From Pseudomonas avellanae BPIC 631 (GTDB lineage Bacteria; Pseudomonadota; Gammaproteobacteria; Pseudomonadales; Pseudomonadaceae), in contig NZ_ATDK01000087.1 of NCBI RefSeq assembly GCF_000444135.1, forward strand, positions 1 to 43,700: a stretch of 43,700 nt of DNA, in the 5' to 3' direction. Position 1 is the stretch's first letter; every line of letters begins with the position of its first letter. This document shows, piece after piece, positions 8,547 to 17,767 of this stretch. Made by a program: the position numbers and the translations under genes. The notes beneath the pieces are model-generated. The model was not told the origin of the DNA. It was given only the letters and a program-made list of their open reading frames with translations, and made no database searches.

Positions 8547-10760
8547 GGGCTTTAGAATCAGCACGGCCAGTGGCGGCAGATTCAGTGTCAGAGAAGCCGA
8601 CATGCCATGAACCGGCTCGTCTTCGCTGATCACTTCCCCACCGTTACCGATGTTGGAGCCGGCATAGGTTTCTGCATCGCTGTTCAGCAGTTCTGTCCAC
8701 GCGCCCTGCAACGGCACGCCCACGCGATAGCCTTCACGCGGTACCGGCGTCATGTTGGCGACCACCAGCAGCGGTTCGCCATCATTGCTCCAGCGCAAGT
8801 AGGCAAACACGCTGTTGGCCTTGTCGTCACCAATCAACCATTGGAAACCGGTCGGATCGGCATCGCGCTGGTGCAGGGCCTTCTCTTCGCGGTAAATGCG
8901 GTTCAAGTCACCGACCAGCTTCTTCACACCCACGTGTTCGGCGTATTGCATCAGGTACCAGTCCAGTTGCTGGTCGTGGTTCCATTCACGCCACTGGCCG
9001 AATTCGCAGCCCATGAACAGCAGCTTTTTACCCGGATGCGTCCACATGAACGCCAGATAGGCGCGCAAGTTGGCAAATTTCTGCCAGCGATCACCCGGCA
9101 TCTTGTCGATCAGCGAATGCTTGCCGTGCACCACCTCATCGTGGGAAATCGGCAGCACAAAGCGCTCGGACCACGCGTACACGAGGCTGAAACTCAGCTT
9201 GCCGTGATGATGCTCGCGGTTGATCGGGTCTTCTTCCATGTATTGCAGCGAATCATGCATCCAGCCCATGTTCCACTTGTAGTTGAAGCCCAGACCACCC
9301 TTTTGCGTCGATTCGCTGACACCCGGCCAGGCCGTCGATTCTTCGGCGATGACCATGGTGCCTGGCGCTTCCAGCGCAACCACGTCATTGAGATGACGGA
9401 GGAAGTCGATGGCCTCCAGGTTCTCGCGGCCGCCAAAGCGGTTGGGCACCCACTCGCCCGCCTTGCGCGAATAGTCGCGGTACAGCATCGACGCCACTGC
9501 ATCCACGCGCAGACCGTCGATGTGGTAATGCTTGAGCCAGTGCAGCGCCGAGGCCAGCATGAAGCCATGCACTTCGGTCCGCCCCAGGTTGTAGATCAGC
9601 GTGTCCCAATCCTGATGAAAGCCTTCCTTGGGGTCGGCGTATTCGTACAGCGCCGTGCCGTCGAATTGTGCTAGCCCGTGGGTATCGGTCGGGAAATGCG
9701 CGGGCACCCAGTCGAGGATGACGCCGATTTCCGCCTGGTGACAGGCATCCACGAACGCGGCGAAATCTTCAGGCGAACCGTAGCGGGCGGTCGGCGCGAA
9801 CTGGGCGAGCAATTGATAGCCCCATGACCCACCGAATGGGTGCTCCATGATCGGCATCAGCTCGATGTGCGTGAAACCCAGCTCCTTGACGTACGGAATC
9901 AGGCGGTCAGCCAGCTCACGCCAGTTGTACTGACGCCATTGGCCTTCATCGTTCTGTTCCATCTGCCACGAACCGGCATGCAGCTCATAAATCGACAATG
10001 GCGCAGCAACGTCGTGACGTCCGGCCCGGGATTGCAGCCAGTCCTGGTCATGCCACTCGAACTTCAATGGCGCAGAAATCTTCGACGCCGTATCGGGCGG
10101 CAGCGTGGTGGCCAAGGCCATCGGGTCGCTCTTGAGCGGCAAAATCCCGTGAGCACCCAGAATCTCGTACTTGTAGACCTCGCCCGGTTGCAGACGCGGA
10201 ACAAAGATCTCCCACACGCCGGTCGGGTGACGCAGACGCATCGGGTGGCGACGGCCATCCCAGCCATTGAAGCTGCCGACCACGGAAACCCGGCGGGCAT
10301 TCGGTGCCCAGACCGCAAAGCGCACACCCGCTACACCGTCAACGCTGGTCACTTGCGCGCCCAGGCAACTGCTCAGATCGCGGTGATTGCCTTCGGCAAA
10401 CAGGTAAAGGTCCATTTCGCCCAGCAGCGGACAGTAGCTGTAGGGGTCTTCGGTAATCTGTTCGCCGCCCGCCCAGTTGATTTTCAACAGATATGGCTGT
10501 GGCTGCTCAAGATGACCGACGAAAAACCCAGGCACGTCGCTCATGTGCAGTTCGGCCAGTTCGCGGCCGTCATCCCGGGCCAGCAGGCGTACGCTCAGCG
10601 CTGCGGGCAGATAGGCACGAACATATTGCCCACCTTTGCCATCGTCATGCGGGCCAAGAATCGAAAACGGGTCACGGTGTTCTGCACGAATCAGCGCATC
10701 AAGGTCCACAGCAGCGGGAACCGCACGGCGGTCCGTGCCGGTTTTGTCAGGCGCATTCAT
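8535..10760 (-). CDS. glgB: 1,4-alpha-glucan branching enzyme
   Basis: GlgB (741 residues, cytoplasmic) cuts alpha-1,4 chains and rejoins them as alpha-1,6 branches. It has the usual bacterial plan: an N-terminal beta-sandwich beginning [11 protein letters not shown], a CBM48 module ([20 protein letters not shown] near 151-168), a GH13 barrel, and a C-terminal domain ending [13 protein letters not shown]. The nucleophile is D420 in DGLRVDAV, the acid/base E473 in VIAEEST, and the transition-state residue lies in [10 protein letters not shown]. In this operon its substrate is the linear glucan made by GlgE, not ADP-glucose-derived chains; no glgA or glgC is present in the window. Its ATG overlaps the treS stop codon (ATGA, 10757-10760), so translation is probably coupled. 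Confidence 0.97.
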   Translation of the reverse strand: MNAPDKTGTDRRAVPAAVDLDALIRAEHRDPFSILGPHDDGKGGQYVRAYLPAALSVRLLARDDGRELAELHMSDVPGFFVGHLEQPQPYLLKINWAGGEQITEDPYSYCPLLGEMDLYLFAEGNHRDLSSCLGAQVTSVDGVAGVRFAVWAPNARRVSVVGSFNGWDGRRHPMRLRHPTGVWEIFVPRLQPGEVYKYEILGAHGILPLKSDPMALATTLPPDTASKISAPLKFEWHDQDWLQSRAGRHDVAAPLSIYELHAGSWQMEQNDEGQWRQYNWRELADRLIPYVKELGFTHIELMPIMEHPFGGSWGYQLLAQFAPTARYGSPEDFAAFVDACHQAEIGVILDWVPAHFPTDTHGLAQFDGTALYEYADPKEGFHQDWDTLIYNLGRTEVHGFMLASALHWLKHYHIDGLRVDAVASMLYRDYSRKAGEWVPNRFGGRENLEAIDFLRHLNDVVALEAPGTMVIAEESTAWPGVSESTQKGGLGFNYKWNMGWMHDSLQYMEEDPINREHHHGKLSFSLVYAWSERFVLPISHDEVVHGKHSLIDKMPGDRWQKFANLRAYLAFMWTHPGKKLLFMGCEFGQWREWNHDQQLDWYLMQYAEHVGVKKLVGDLNRIYREEKALHQRDADPTGFQWLIGDDKANSVFAYLRWSNDGEPLLVVANMTPVPREGYRVGVPLQGAWTELLNSDAETYAGSNIGNGGEVISEDEPVHGMSASLTLNLPPLAVLILKPKKN

Positions 10761-13700
10761 ATCGGTTCTCCATCAGACGGTTGCAGCAACCCACGCAAGC
10801 CTTGCAAGGGAACGGCCAACCAGGCTGGACGATTCTCGGCTTCGTAGATCACTTCATAAGCAGCTTTTTCGAGGGTGAACAGTTCCAGTGCGGCGTCCTC
10901 CCCTTTTGCATCTTTCCAGGCATGCGCGATGCCAGCGGTGGCCAAGCGATAGCCGTCGATAAACGCTTCGCGGGCCTGCGACAGATACGTCTCGGCGACC
11001 TGTTTGCGGGCGGCTGCGGCTTGCGGCGAGGTATCGACGCTTTGCGCACTGCGCACGGCCATCGCGGCAGCGTAGTCGAATGAACGCAGTACGCCACTGA
11101 CGTCCTTGAACGGGCTGTGTTTGGCGCGTCGCTCTTCAAGCGCACGGGCGGGTTCGCCTTCAAAGTCGATCAGGTAGGCATCACCCTTCACGACCAGCAC
11201 TTGGCCCAGGTGCAGGTCACCGTGCACACGAATGCGCAGGCCACCGGCCGAGCGTTTGGCAAGGCCTTCGACACGCTGGCGAATCTGCTTGCGGTGCGCG
11301 AGCAGGTCGCTGACCAGTTGCTGATCATCCTTGTCCAGATCACCCTTGCGCTGTTCAAGCAGCTGCAAGGCGCGCTCAAGCTGAGCGTTGACGCTGGTGG
11401 CGGACGCTTTGCTGTCTTGAGCGCTGGTAACTTCGACCGCAAAATCTGCGTTATCGGTCGGCGACGCCAGAATCTGGTGCATTTCACCCAGTCGCTGACC
11501 GAGGCTGCGCGAAAAGTCCGCCAGTTCAAGCAAGGCGTTGTAATGCTGTTCCTGACCGGACACGCCATGCGCCAACTCGTCGCGCACCGCACGTTCCAGG
11601 TTGTTCTGCGTCCATTCCCACGCATCGCCCTGATTGCTCAGATAGCCTTGGGCAATCATCAACAGATTCGGCTGACCGTCGTTGCCGACGCGCACCAGTG
11701 AACCCAGCAATGGCGAGATATTCTTGAAACCGGCATGGGTCAGAAATGCCCCCATTTCCAGCTCCGGGTGCGTGCCGGCGCTGACTTTGCGAATCAGCTT
11801 GAGCACCAGGCTGCTGCCGACCACCACCGAGCTGTTGGACTGCTCGGCAGACAGATAACGAACCTCGGACTCATGGGTCAGGCCCAGCGGCGCAAGCTGC
11901 GAACTCTGCTCGAAACGCAGTTCGCCGTCAGCACACGGGATGACCGTGTCCGACTGCATGCCCTGAATGACGGCACGAATAAAGGTTTCCAGGGTGAAGG
12001 CATCGGTGATCAGCCCGACATCGCGGCTACGACGCACACGGGCCAGTGCCAGCTGTTGCGGCAATGCGCTGCTGATGTCGTCTTCGCCCAGCAGGCCGAA
12101 CGGCAGTTGATAGCGATCAGTCTGCCCGCCAGCGGTCACTTCTATTTCACTGAGCAGCACCGGGTGTGCGTCGTCACCGAAACGCACTGCATAGGCGATG
12201 TTGACCTTCTCGATGGCCTTGTCTTTTCCCGCAAACCAGCGGCGCTTGGGCAGATAGACCGTCAGCGAAGTGTCTTCCATGGTGCTGCGCAGCGGCTCTT
12301 CGAGCAGCTCTTCAAGACGCTTCTTGAGCACCAGGGTCGGAAAGTCCGGCATGCTTTGCGCCGGTTCAACGTGCCAGCTGGGCATTTGATTCTCCGTAGC
12401 CAATAGAAACCAGTAAAAGCCGTACGGCGGCAGTGTCAGCAGGTAATTCAACTGGCCGATGGGGGGAAAGGCGCTGCCACCGAGCATTTCCACCGGGACC
12501 GTGCCGGCATAGCCTGACAGATCCAGCTCGGCCGCTTGGGCCGCGCTGGACACGTTGGCCACACACAGCACCACTTCACTGTGACCGTCTGGCGCGGTGT
12601 ACTCACGGGTGTAGGCCAGAATGCGCCGATTGGACGGCGAGAGCATTTTCAGCGTACCGCGACCGAACGCCTTCTGCTGTTTGCGCACGGCAAGCATACG
12701 TCGGTTCCAGTTGAGCAACGAATGCGGGTCGCGCTCCTGGCTTTCGACGTTGACCGACTGGAAGCCGTACATCGGGTCCATGATCGGTGGCAGCACCAGG
12801 CTTGCCGGATCGGCACGCGAGAAACCGCCATTGCGGTCAATCGACCACTGCATCGGCGTGCGCACACCGTCGCGGTCACCCAGATAGATGTTGTCGCCCA
12901 TGCCGATTTCGTCACCGTAATACAACGTCGGTGTACCGGGCATCGACAGCAGCATGCTGTTCAGCAGCTCGACGCGGCGGCGGTCACGCTCGACCAGCGG
13001 CGCGAGGCGCCGACGGATCCCGAGGTTGATCCGCGCACGGCGATCGGCAGCGTAGTAATTCCACAGATAATCACGCTCACGATCCGTGACCATTTCCAGG
13101 GTCAGTTCATCGTGGTTGCGCAGGAAAATCGCCCACTGGCAGTTTTCCGGGATTTCCGGCGTCTGGCGCAAAATGTCAGTGATCGGAAAACGGTCTTCCT
13201 GCGCCAGCGCCATGTACATGCGCGGCATCAGCGGAAAGTGAAACGCCATGTGACATTCGTCACCGTCCGGCCCCTTGCTGTCGCCAAAATACAGCTGCGT
13301 GTCTTCCGGCCATTGATTGGCCTCGGCGAGCAGCATGCGGTCCGGGTAATTGGCATCGATCTCGGCGCGAATACGCTTGAGCACCTGATGGGTTTCCGGC
13401 AGGTTCTCGTTGTTGGTGCCATCGCGTTCGATCAGGTACGGAATAGCATCCAGACGCAAACCATCGATACCCAGGTCCAGCCAGAAGCGCATCACTTCCA
13501 GCACCGCATCCAGCACGTGCGGGTTGTCGAAGTTCAGGTCCGGCTGGTGCGAGTAGAACCGGTGCCAGAAATACTGGCCGGCGACCGGGTCCCAGGTCCA
13601 ATTGGACGTCTCGGTGTCGAGAAAGATGATGCGCGTGCCGTCGTACTTCTGGTCGGTGTCCGACCACACATAGAAATCACGGGCCTTGGAGCCAGGCTTG

Positions 13701-14083
13701 GCGTTGCGCGCCTTCTGAAACCACGGATGCTGGTCGGAGGTGTGATTGATGACCAGTTCGCTGATCACCCGCAGGCCGCGTTTGTGCGCCTGGGCGATGA
13801 AGCGCTTGGCGTCGGCCATGGTGCCGTAATCGCTGTGGACGTCGCGGTACTCGGAAATGTCGTAGCCGTCGTCGCGGCGCGGAGACGGGTAAAACGGCAA
13901 CAGCCAGATCGTGTTGACCCCCAGCGCGGCAATATAGTCGAGCTTTTCGATCAGGCCGGCGAAGTCGCCGATGCCATCATTGTTGGCATCGAAAAACGAC
14001 TTCACATGAACCTGATAGATCACCGCATCCTTGTACCAGAGCGGGTCTTTGATGAATGTCGCGGCATCGGGCTTCTTAGCCAT
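10757..14083 (-). CDS. treS: Trehalose synthase-maltokinase fusion
   Basis: This 1108-residue cytoplasmic protein joins two enzymes. Residues 1-560 are a GH13 trehalose synthase that interconverts trehalose and maltose, with nucleophile D212 in [10 protein letters not shown], acid/base E254 in [10 protein letters not shown], and NHDEL. Residues from about 600 on are a maltokinase (Pep2 type) that makes maltose-1-phosphate, with kinase motifs HGDLHLGQ (954-961) and YLIDFEGEP. The fusion feeds M1P to GlgE. The start at 14083 has an AAGGAG ribosome site 7 bases upstream and matches the family start [18 protein letters not shown]; the longer frame to 14152 overlaps glgE and is rejected. Glycogenolytic amylase activity is excluded by the overall TreS pattern. 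The order glgE-treS-glgB is typical of Pseudomonas. Confidence 0.96.
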   Translation of the reverse strand: MAKKPDAATFIKDPLWYKDAVIYQVHVKSFFDANNDGIGDFAGLIEKLDYIAALGVNTIWLLPFYPSPRRDDGYDISEYRDVHSDYGTMADAKRFIAQAHKRGLRVISELVINHTSDQHPWFQKARNAKPGSKARDFYVWSDTDQKYDGTRIIFLDTETSNWTWDPVAGQYFWHRFYSHQPDLNFDNPHVLDAVLEVMRFWLDLGIDGLRLDAIPYLIERDGTNNENLPETHQVLKRIRAEIDANYPDRMLLAEANQWPEDTQLYFGDSKGPDGDECHMAFHFPLMPRMYMALAQEDRFPITDILRQTPEIPENCQWAIFLRNHDELTLEMVTDRERDYLWNYYAADRRARINLGIRRRLAPLVERDRRRVELLNSMLLSMPGTPTLYYGDEIGMGDNIYLGDRDGVRTPMQWSIDRNGGFSRADPASLVLPPIMDPMYGFQSVNVESQERDPHSLLNWNRRMLAVRKQQKAFGRGTLKMLSPSNRRILAYTREYTAPDGHSEVVLCVANVSSAAQAAELDLSGYAGTVPVEMLGGSAFPPIGQLNYLLTLPPYGFYWFLLATENQMPSWHVEPAQSMPDFPTLVLKKRLEELLEEPLRSTMEDTSLTVYLPKRRWFAGKDKAIEKVNIAYAVRFGDDAHPVLLSEIEVTAGGQTDRYQLPFGLLGEDDISSALPQQLALARVRRSRDVGLITDAFTLETFIRAVIQGMQSDTVIPCADGELRFEQSSQLAPLGLTHESEVRYLSAEQSNSSVVVGSSLVLKLIRKVSAGTHPELEMGAFLTHAGFKNISPLLGSLVRVGNDGQPNLLMIAQGYLSNQGDAWEWTQNNLERAVRDELAHGVSGQEQHYNALLELADFSRSLGQRLGEMHQILASPTDNADFAVEVTSAQDSKASATSVNAQLERALQLLEQRKGDLDKDDQQLVSDLLAHRKQIRQRVEGLAKRSAGGLRIRVHGDLHLGQVLVVKGDAYLIDFEGEPARALEERRAKHSPFKDVSGVLRSFDYAAAMAVRSAQSVDTSPQAAAARKQVAETYLSQAREAFIDGYRLATAGIAHAWKDAKGEDAALELFTLEKAAYEVIYEAENRPAWLAVPLQGLRGLLQPSDGEPI

Positions 14084-14102
14084 TGCTGACTCCTTGGGAG
14101 TA

Positions 14103-16121
14103 TTAGTGCGCGGCCTGGATACGCCAGATTCCAAAAGGTTGCGACGGGTCAAGACGGGTGTGTTGATACTTGCCGTACCAGGTCCAGCGGTGCCCGGTCA
14201 TCAGGTCTTCGCCAGACGTCGCGGCGTCATCCGCCAGGCCCATTTCCCACAGCGGCAGCTCGAAATCCGCTTCCTGTGCGTTGAACGGGTCCAGGTTGAT
14301 GGCCACCAGAATGAAGTTGCTGCCATCCGCCGAGCGCTTGCCGAAGTACAAAATATTGTCGTTCCACGCGGTGTAAAGCTTCAGCCCCAAGTGCGTCTGC
14401 AACGCAGGATTCTGCCTGCGGATGCGATTGAGCTGGGCGATCTCGGCGATGATATTGCCGGGTGCCGCGTAGTCCCGAACGCGAACCTCGTACTTCTCTG
14501 AATCCAGATACTCTTCCTTGCCCGGAATCGGTGCTGCTTCGCACAATTCAAAGCCGGAATACATGCCCCACAGGCCGGAACCCATGGTTGCCAGCGCCGC
14601 GCGGATCAAAAAGCCCGGGCGACCCGACTCATGCAGGAAGCGCGGGTTGATGTCCGGTGTATTGACGAAGAAATTCGGGCGGTAGCAATCGCGCCAAAGC
14701 ACTGCGTTCAGCTCGGTGAAATACTCCGACAGCTCGGCCTTGCTGTTGCGCCAGGTGAAATAGGTGTAGCTCTGGGTGTAACCGACCTTGCCCAGGCGCG
14801 CCATCATCGCCGGTTTGGTGAACGCTTCCGCCAGGAACATCACCTCAGGGTGCTGACTGCGCACCTCACCGATCATCCACTGCCAGAACGGCAACGGTTT
14901 GGTGTGCGGGTTGTCGACACGGAAAATTTTCACGCCTTCCTTGACCCAGCCGAGCACGATGTCACGCAGCTCCAGCCACAGGCCCGGGATCGCATCGGGC
15001 GCGTAGAAATCAACGTTGACGATGTCCTGGTACTTTTTCGGCGGGTTTTCCGCATAACGAATCGTGCCGTCCGGACGCCACGAGAACCAGCCCGGATGCT
15101 GCTTGAGCCACGGGTGGTCCTGCGAACACTGAATGGCGAAATCCAGAGCGATTTCCAGGCCGTGTTCAGCAGCAGCCTTGACCAGATTGCGGAAGTCTTC
15201 GCGGCTGCCCAGTTGCGGATGAATGGCCTCATGGCCGCCATCTTCGCTGCCGATGGCATACGGGCTGCCCGGATCATCCGGCCCTGCGGTCAGGGAATTG
15301 TTCGGCCCCTTGCGATGCGCACGACCGATCGGGTGAATCGGCGGGAAGTACAACACGTCGAAGCCCATGTCGCGAATCATCGGCAAGCGCGAGTGGACGT
15401 CATTGAAGGTGCCGTGACGGGCCTTGTCATCCGTAATCGAGCGCGGAAACAGCTCGTACCAGCTGGCGAATTGCGCCAGCTCACGCTCCACATCCAGAGG
15501 GAACTCCACGCTACGGCTCAAAAACGCCTGGTTATCAGCCTGCTTCATCAGATTGGCGGTGTCGCTGTGCAAGAGCAGCGCGACTTTCTCGTCGTTGTCG
15601 CCGTTGGCAAGCTGAGCCGCCAGACCTTCAAGCTGTTTACGCTGCTCACCCTGGCTGCGCTCTGCGGCATGCACCAGATGAATGCGCCCTTCTTCCAGTT
15701 CCAGATCGATTGACACACCTGCGCCGAACTTCTTTTCCAGTTCATAACGGTAGCTGCCGAACTGGTCAATCCAGGCTTCCAGGCGAAATACGTAACGGCT
15801 GACAGCTGTCGGGGTGAATTCACCGATCCAGCTGTCATTGCCCAGCTCGTGCATCGGCGCGCTGTGCCAGTTTTCTTCGTCGGCAGCGCGCCAGCGAATG
15901 TTCACCGCCATCTTGTCATGCCCATCGGCGTAGACCTTGCTGGTCACGGTGACCGGTTGCCCGATGATCGCCTTGGCCGCAAACAACCCACCGTCAATCA
16001 CCGGCAACGTGTCTTCGATCACGATGCGGGGCAATTGCAGCGCCTGGGTCAGTGACAAGGGTTGGGTTGGGTGCGGTACATCGGTGGCCAGGGAATCCGG
16101 ACCGTATGGCTGTTCATTCAT
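14103..16121 (-). CDS. glgE: Alpha-1,4-glucan:maltose-1-phosphate maltosyltransferase
   Basis: GlgE (672 residues, cytoplasmic) transfers maltosyl units from maltose-1-phosphate to the non-reducing ends of alpha-1,4-glucan. It belongs to GH13 subfamily 3. Visible features are an N-terminal beta-sandwich (about 30-135), a helical insertion (150-215), a barrel with FPPIHPIGRAHRKG and GPNNSL, the nucleophile D403 in KIFRVDNPHTKP, and the acid/base E432 in FLAEAFTKP. These positions lie nine residues after those of Streptomyces GlgE. It is the first gene of the operon; 19 bases separate it from treS. AGGAG lies upstream of the ATG, and a probable AlgU-type promoter about 120 bases upstream suggests induction by osmotic or envelope stress. 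Confidence 0.96.
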   Translation of the reverse strand: MNEQPYGPDSLATDVPHPTQPLSLTQALQLPRIVIEDTLPVIDGGLFAAKAIIGQPVTVTSKVYADGHDKMAVNIRWRAADEENWHSAPMHELGNDSWIGEFTPTAVSRYVFRLEAWIDQFGSYRYELEKKFGAGVSIDLELEEGRIHLVHAAERSQGEQRKQLEGLAAQLANGDNDEKVALLLHSDTANLMKQADNQAFLSRSVEFPLDVERELAQFASWYELFPRSITDDKARHGTFNDVHSRLPMIRDMGFDVLYFPPIHPIGRAHRKGPNNSLTAGPDDPGSPYAIGSEDGGHEAIHPQLGSREDFRNLVKAAAEHGLEIALDFAIQCSQDHPWLKQHPGWFSWRPDGTIRYAENPPKKYQDIVNVDFYAPDAIPGLWLELRDIVLGWVKEGVKIFRVDNPHTKPLPFWQWMIGEVRSQHPEVMFLAEAFTKPAMMARLGKVGYTQSYTYFTWRNSKAELSEYFTELNAVLWRDCYRPNFFVNTPDINPRFLHESGRPGFLIRAALATMGSGLWGMYSGFELCEAAPIPGKEEYLDSEKYEVRVRDYAAPGNIIAEIAQLNRIRRQNPALQTHLGLKLYTAWNDNILYFGKRSADGSNFILVAINLDPFNAQEADFELPLWEMGLADDAATSGEDLMTGHRWTWYGKYQHTRLDPSQPFGIWRIQAAH

Positions 16122-16450
16122 CGAGCATCACTCCTCACGCCCCAGGGACGCTCCTGTGCATTCCATGCAATGGAAAAATAGACGGTATGGCAGCGGACGT
16201 TCGCAAAATGCAGAAGACTCGTCGAATTCAGCTGCCTAGGTTCCGAGCGGTCATTGAAGGTAAAGTTCAAAGGTTTTGAGGTTGTGCGGTGGGCGCGTCA
16301 GAGCATAGCCCAGCGGAAAATAGTTGAGGTGAGCGTGTAATCGAATTCCCAAGTGCATGCAGGAATCATCCCCTGACAAGCTTCTATCACGCGGTCTTCA
16401 ACGCATTGCAGCACACTGATTAAGTGTCGGCGCATCCTGAGGAACGCACC
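16122..16450. other. Intergenic region between glgE and a small divergent gene
   Basis: This stretch of 329 bases contains the glgE ribosome site (complement of CTCCT at about 16132-16136), the AlgU-like promoter described separately, and, at its right end, GAGGAA upstream of the small gene at 16451. No credible gene lies inside, and no promoter for the small gene could be identified. Confidence 0.5.
16242..16268 (-). promoter_or_regulatory. Probable AlgU (sigma-22/RpoE-type) promoter of glgE-treS-glgB
   Basis: Read on the reverse strand there is a perfect -35 GAACTT (16263-16268), a 16-base spacer and TCGGA (16242-16246), which differs by one base from the AlgU -10 TCTGA. A start near 16235 would give a leader of about 115 bases. 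Trehalose and glucan genes are known stress genes in Pseudomonas, which fits, but this is a pattern match only. Confidence 0.55.
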
Positions 16451-16636
16451 ATGATGCTGAAGCCCTGCAATTACCAACTCATGAATTTCGAGGTGTGCGA
16501 CAGAAAACACCGGCATTCTGAGTTCGGCAGCGATCTGGTGTCGCCAGAAGTAGTTGAAGGGCCGTCTGAGGAACCGTCTGAGCGGTTGGCTGACGAGCTA
16601 TCTGAACATCACCGCCCGAAGAAACAAATCGATTGA
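16451..16636 (+). CDS. Small hypothetical protein, 61 residues
   Basis: The frame is supported by a good ribosome site (GAGGAA, about 7 bases before the ATG) and by a composition unlike random frames: a short N-terminal part, MMLKPCNYQLMNFEVCDRKH, then an acidic, glutamate- and serine-rich tail ending HHRPKKQID. There is no signal peptide or membrane segment. An earlier in-frame ATG at 16424 has no ribosome site. I recognise no family. It sits head to head with glgE and 69 bases before another small gene, so a link to stress physiology is possible but unproven. Confidence 0.5.
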   Translation: MMLKPCNYQLMNFEVCDRKHRHSEFGSDLVSPEVVEGPSEEPSERLADELSEHHRPKKQID

Positions 16637-16705
16637 ATCATCAATCACGGCAGGCAGTCCTAATCAGTGCCCGGCAAGACAGGGGTCAATAAGGAGGCTG
16701 CAACC

Positions 16706-16861
16706 ATGACGCTACCCAATCCGGTCGAAGTGCCCGATCCGAACATCGATGAACCTGCCCTGCCCGAGCCGATACCCGAGCAGGATCCGCCATCGACGCC
16801 GCCGCCCAATGAAACGCCGGTAGGTGACCCGCCCGCCAACGCGCCGCCTGTTACGGTGTGA
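16706..16861 (+). CDS. Small proline-rich protein, 51 residues
   Basis: A strong AAGGAGG site precedes the ATG by about 9 bases, which is the main reason to believe this frame. The product, MTLPNPVEVPDPNIDEP onward, is roughly one third proline with many acidic residues, no signal peptide and no hydrophobic segment, so it should be an extended, disordered, acidic peptide. Function is unknown. It follows the 61-residue gene and could be co-transcribed with it. A perfect 11-bp hairpin lies 20 bases downstream. Confidence 0.6.
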   Translation: MTLPNPVEVPDPNIDEPALPEPIPEQDPPSTPPPNETPVGDPPANAPPVTV

Positions 16862-16880
16862 CGCACGCTACGGCTGCAAT

Positions 16881-16911
16881 TGAAGACGTCCTGAGCGGCT
16901 GGACGTCTTCA
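16881..16911. terminator. Terminator-like hairpin between convergent genes
   Basis: An 11-bp perfect stem (16881-16891 with 16901-16911) closes a 9-base loop. No T-run follows on either strand, so factor-independent termination is uncertain. It overlaps the stop codon of the SDR gene. Confidence 0.5.
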
Positions 16912-17655
16912 GCGCCCGCCCGCCAGGTCAATGAATGTGCCCGTGGCATACGATGCGTTGTCTGACAGCAGCCAGAGAATGGCTTCGGCCACCTCTTCGG
17001 GTGTGCCGCCACGGCCCATGGGCAGCGCGCCTTCCAGTTTGCTGACGCGGAACGGGTCACCGCTCAGGGCATGGATGTCCGTGAAGATAAATCCCGGCCT
17101 GACGGCATTGACGCGAATGTTCTCGCCAGCGACTTCCTTGGAAAGCCCGATGGTGAAGGTGTCCAGCGCGCCCTTTGACGCGGCGTAATCCACGTACTCG
17201 CCTGCCGAACCCAGCCGCGCCGCCAGTGACGACACATTGACGATGCTGCCCCCATGCCCGCCATGACGCGGCAACATGCGTAACAAGGCGTGTTTGCTGC
17301 ACAGCATGGGGCCGACGACGTTGGTCATCATCATTTTCAGCATGCGAAATTCCGACATGTCCTCGACGCGTGAAGCCTGAGACAAGGTGCCGGCATTGTT
17401 GACCAGATGGGTGACTCGCCCCAGATCGGAATCGACCCTGGCGAACAGGCGCATGATCTCGTCCTCGTTGCTGACATCCGCCTGCACCGTGATCGCCTGA
17501 GCGCCCAGCGCCCTGACCTGCGCAGCGGTTTTTTCCGCCGCCGCACGATCAGACAGATAGTTGATACAGATCAGATATCCCTGGGAAGCAGCCAGACGCG
17601 CAGTGGCGGCGCCGATCCCGCGTGAACCACCGGTGATGATGAGGACTTTATCCAT
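16909..17655 (-). CDS. SDR-family NAD(P)-dependent oxidoreductase
   Basis: This is a 248-residue classical short-chain dehydrogenase. It has the cofactor motif TGGSRGIG (8-15), the NNAG motif (86-89), a catalytic serine in NVSSLAAR (142/143), and Y157-x3-K161 in YAASK. The end AxGTFIDLAGGR is typical of FabG/glucose-1-dehydrogenase-like members. An arginine just after the glycine motif and N32-Y33 after the second strand leave NADP the more likely cofactor. The start at 17655 begins exactly at the family start; a longer frame to 17799 is not conserved-looking. The substrate cannot be inferred, and it lies 112 bases after mucR in the same direction. Confidence 0.88.
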   Translation of the reverse strand: MDKVLIITGGSRGIGAATARLAASQGYLICINYLSDRAAAEKTAAQVRALGAQAITVQADVSNEDEIMRLFARVDSDLGRVTHLVNNAGTLSQASRVEDMSEFRMLKMMMTNVVGPMLCSKHALLRMLPRHGGHGGSIVNVSSLAARLGSAGEYVDYAASKGALDTFTIGLSKEVAGENIRVNAVRPGFIFTDIHALSGDPFRVSKLEGALPMGRGGTPEEVAEAILWLLSDNASYATGTFIDLAGGR

Positions 17656-17767
17656 GGGCTGTCTCGTATTTATCCAAAAATCGACATCAAGGTGCAGGTC
17701 ATGCCCGCAGCGTAACCAGACGTCTCTGATCGTGCCAGCCTTTGTGGTCCAGCGCCATCGAAGCGTT

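Noticed and set aside
14084..14152. Longer N-terminus for treS
   Set aside because: The extension overlaps glgE, has no ribosome site and is not part of the TreS family, while AAGGAG precedes the ATG at 14083.
17723..17738. Second sigma-54 promoter on the reverse strand (TGGCACG before the SDR gene)
   Set aside because: The -24 part fits, but GA stands where GC is required at -12.
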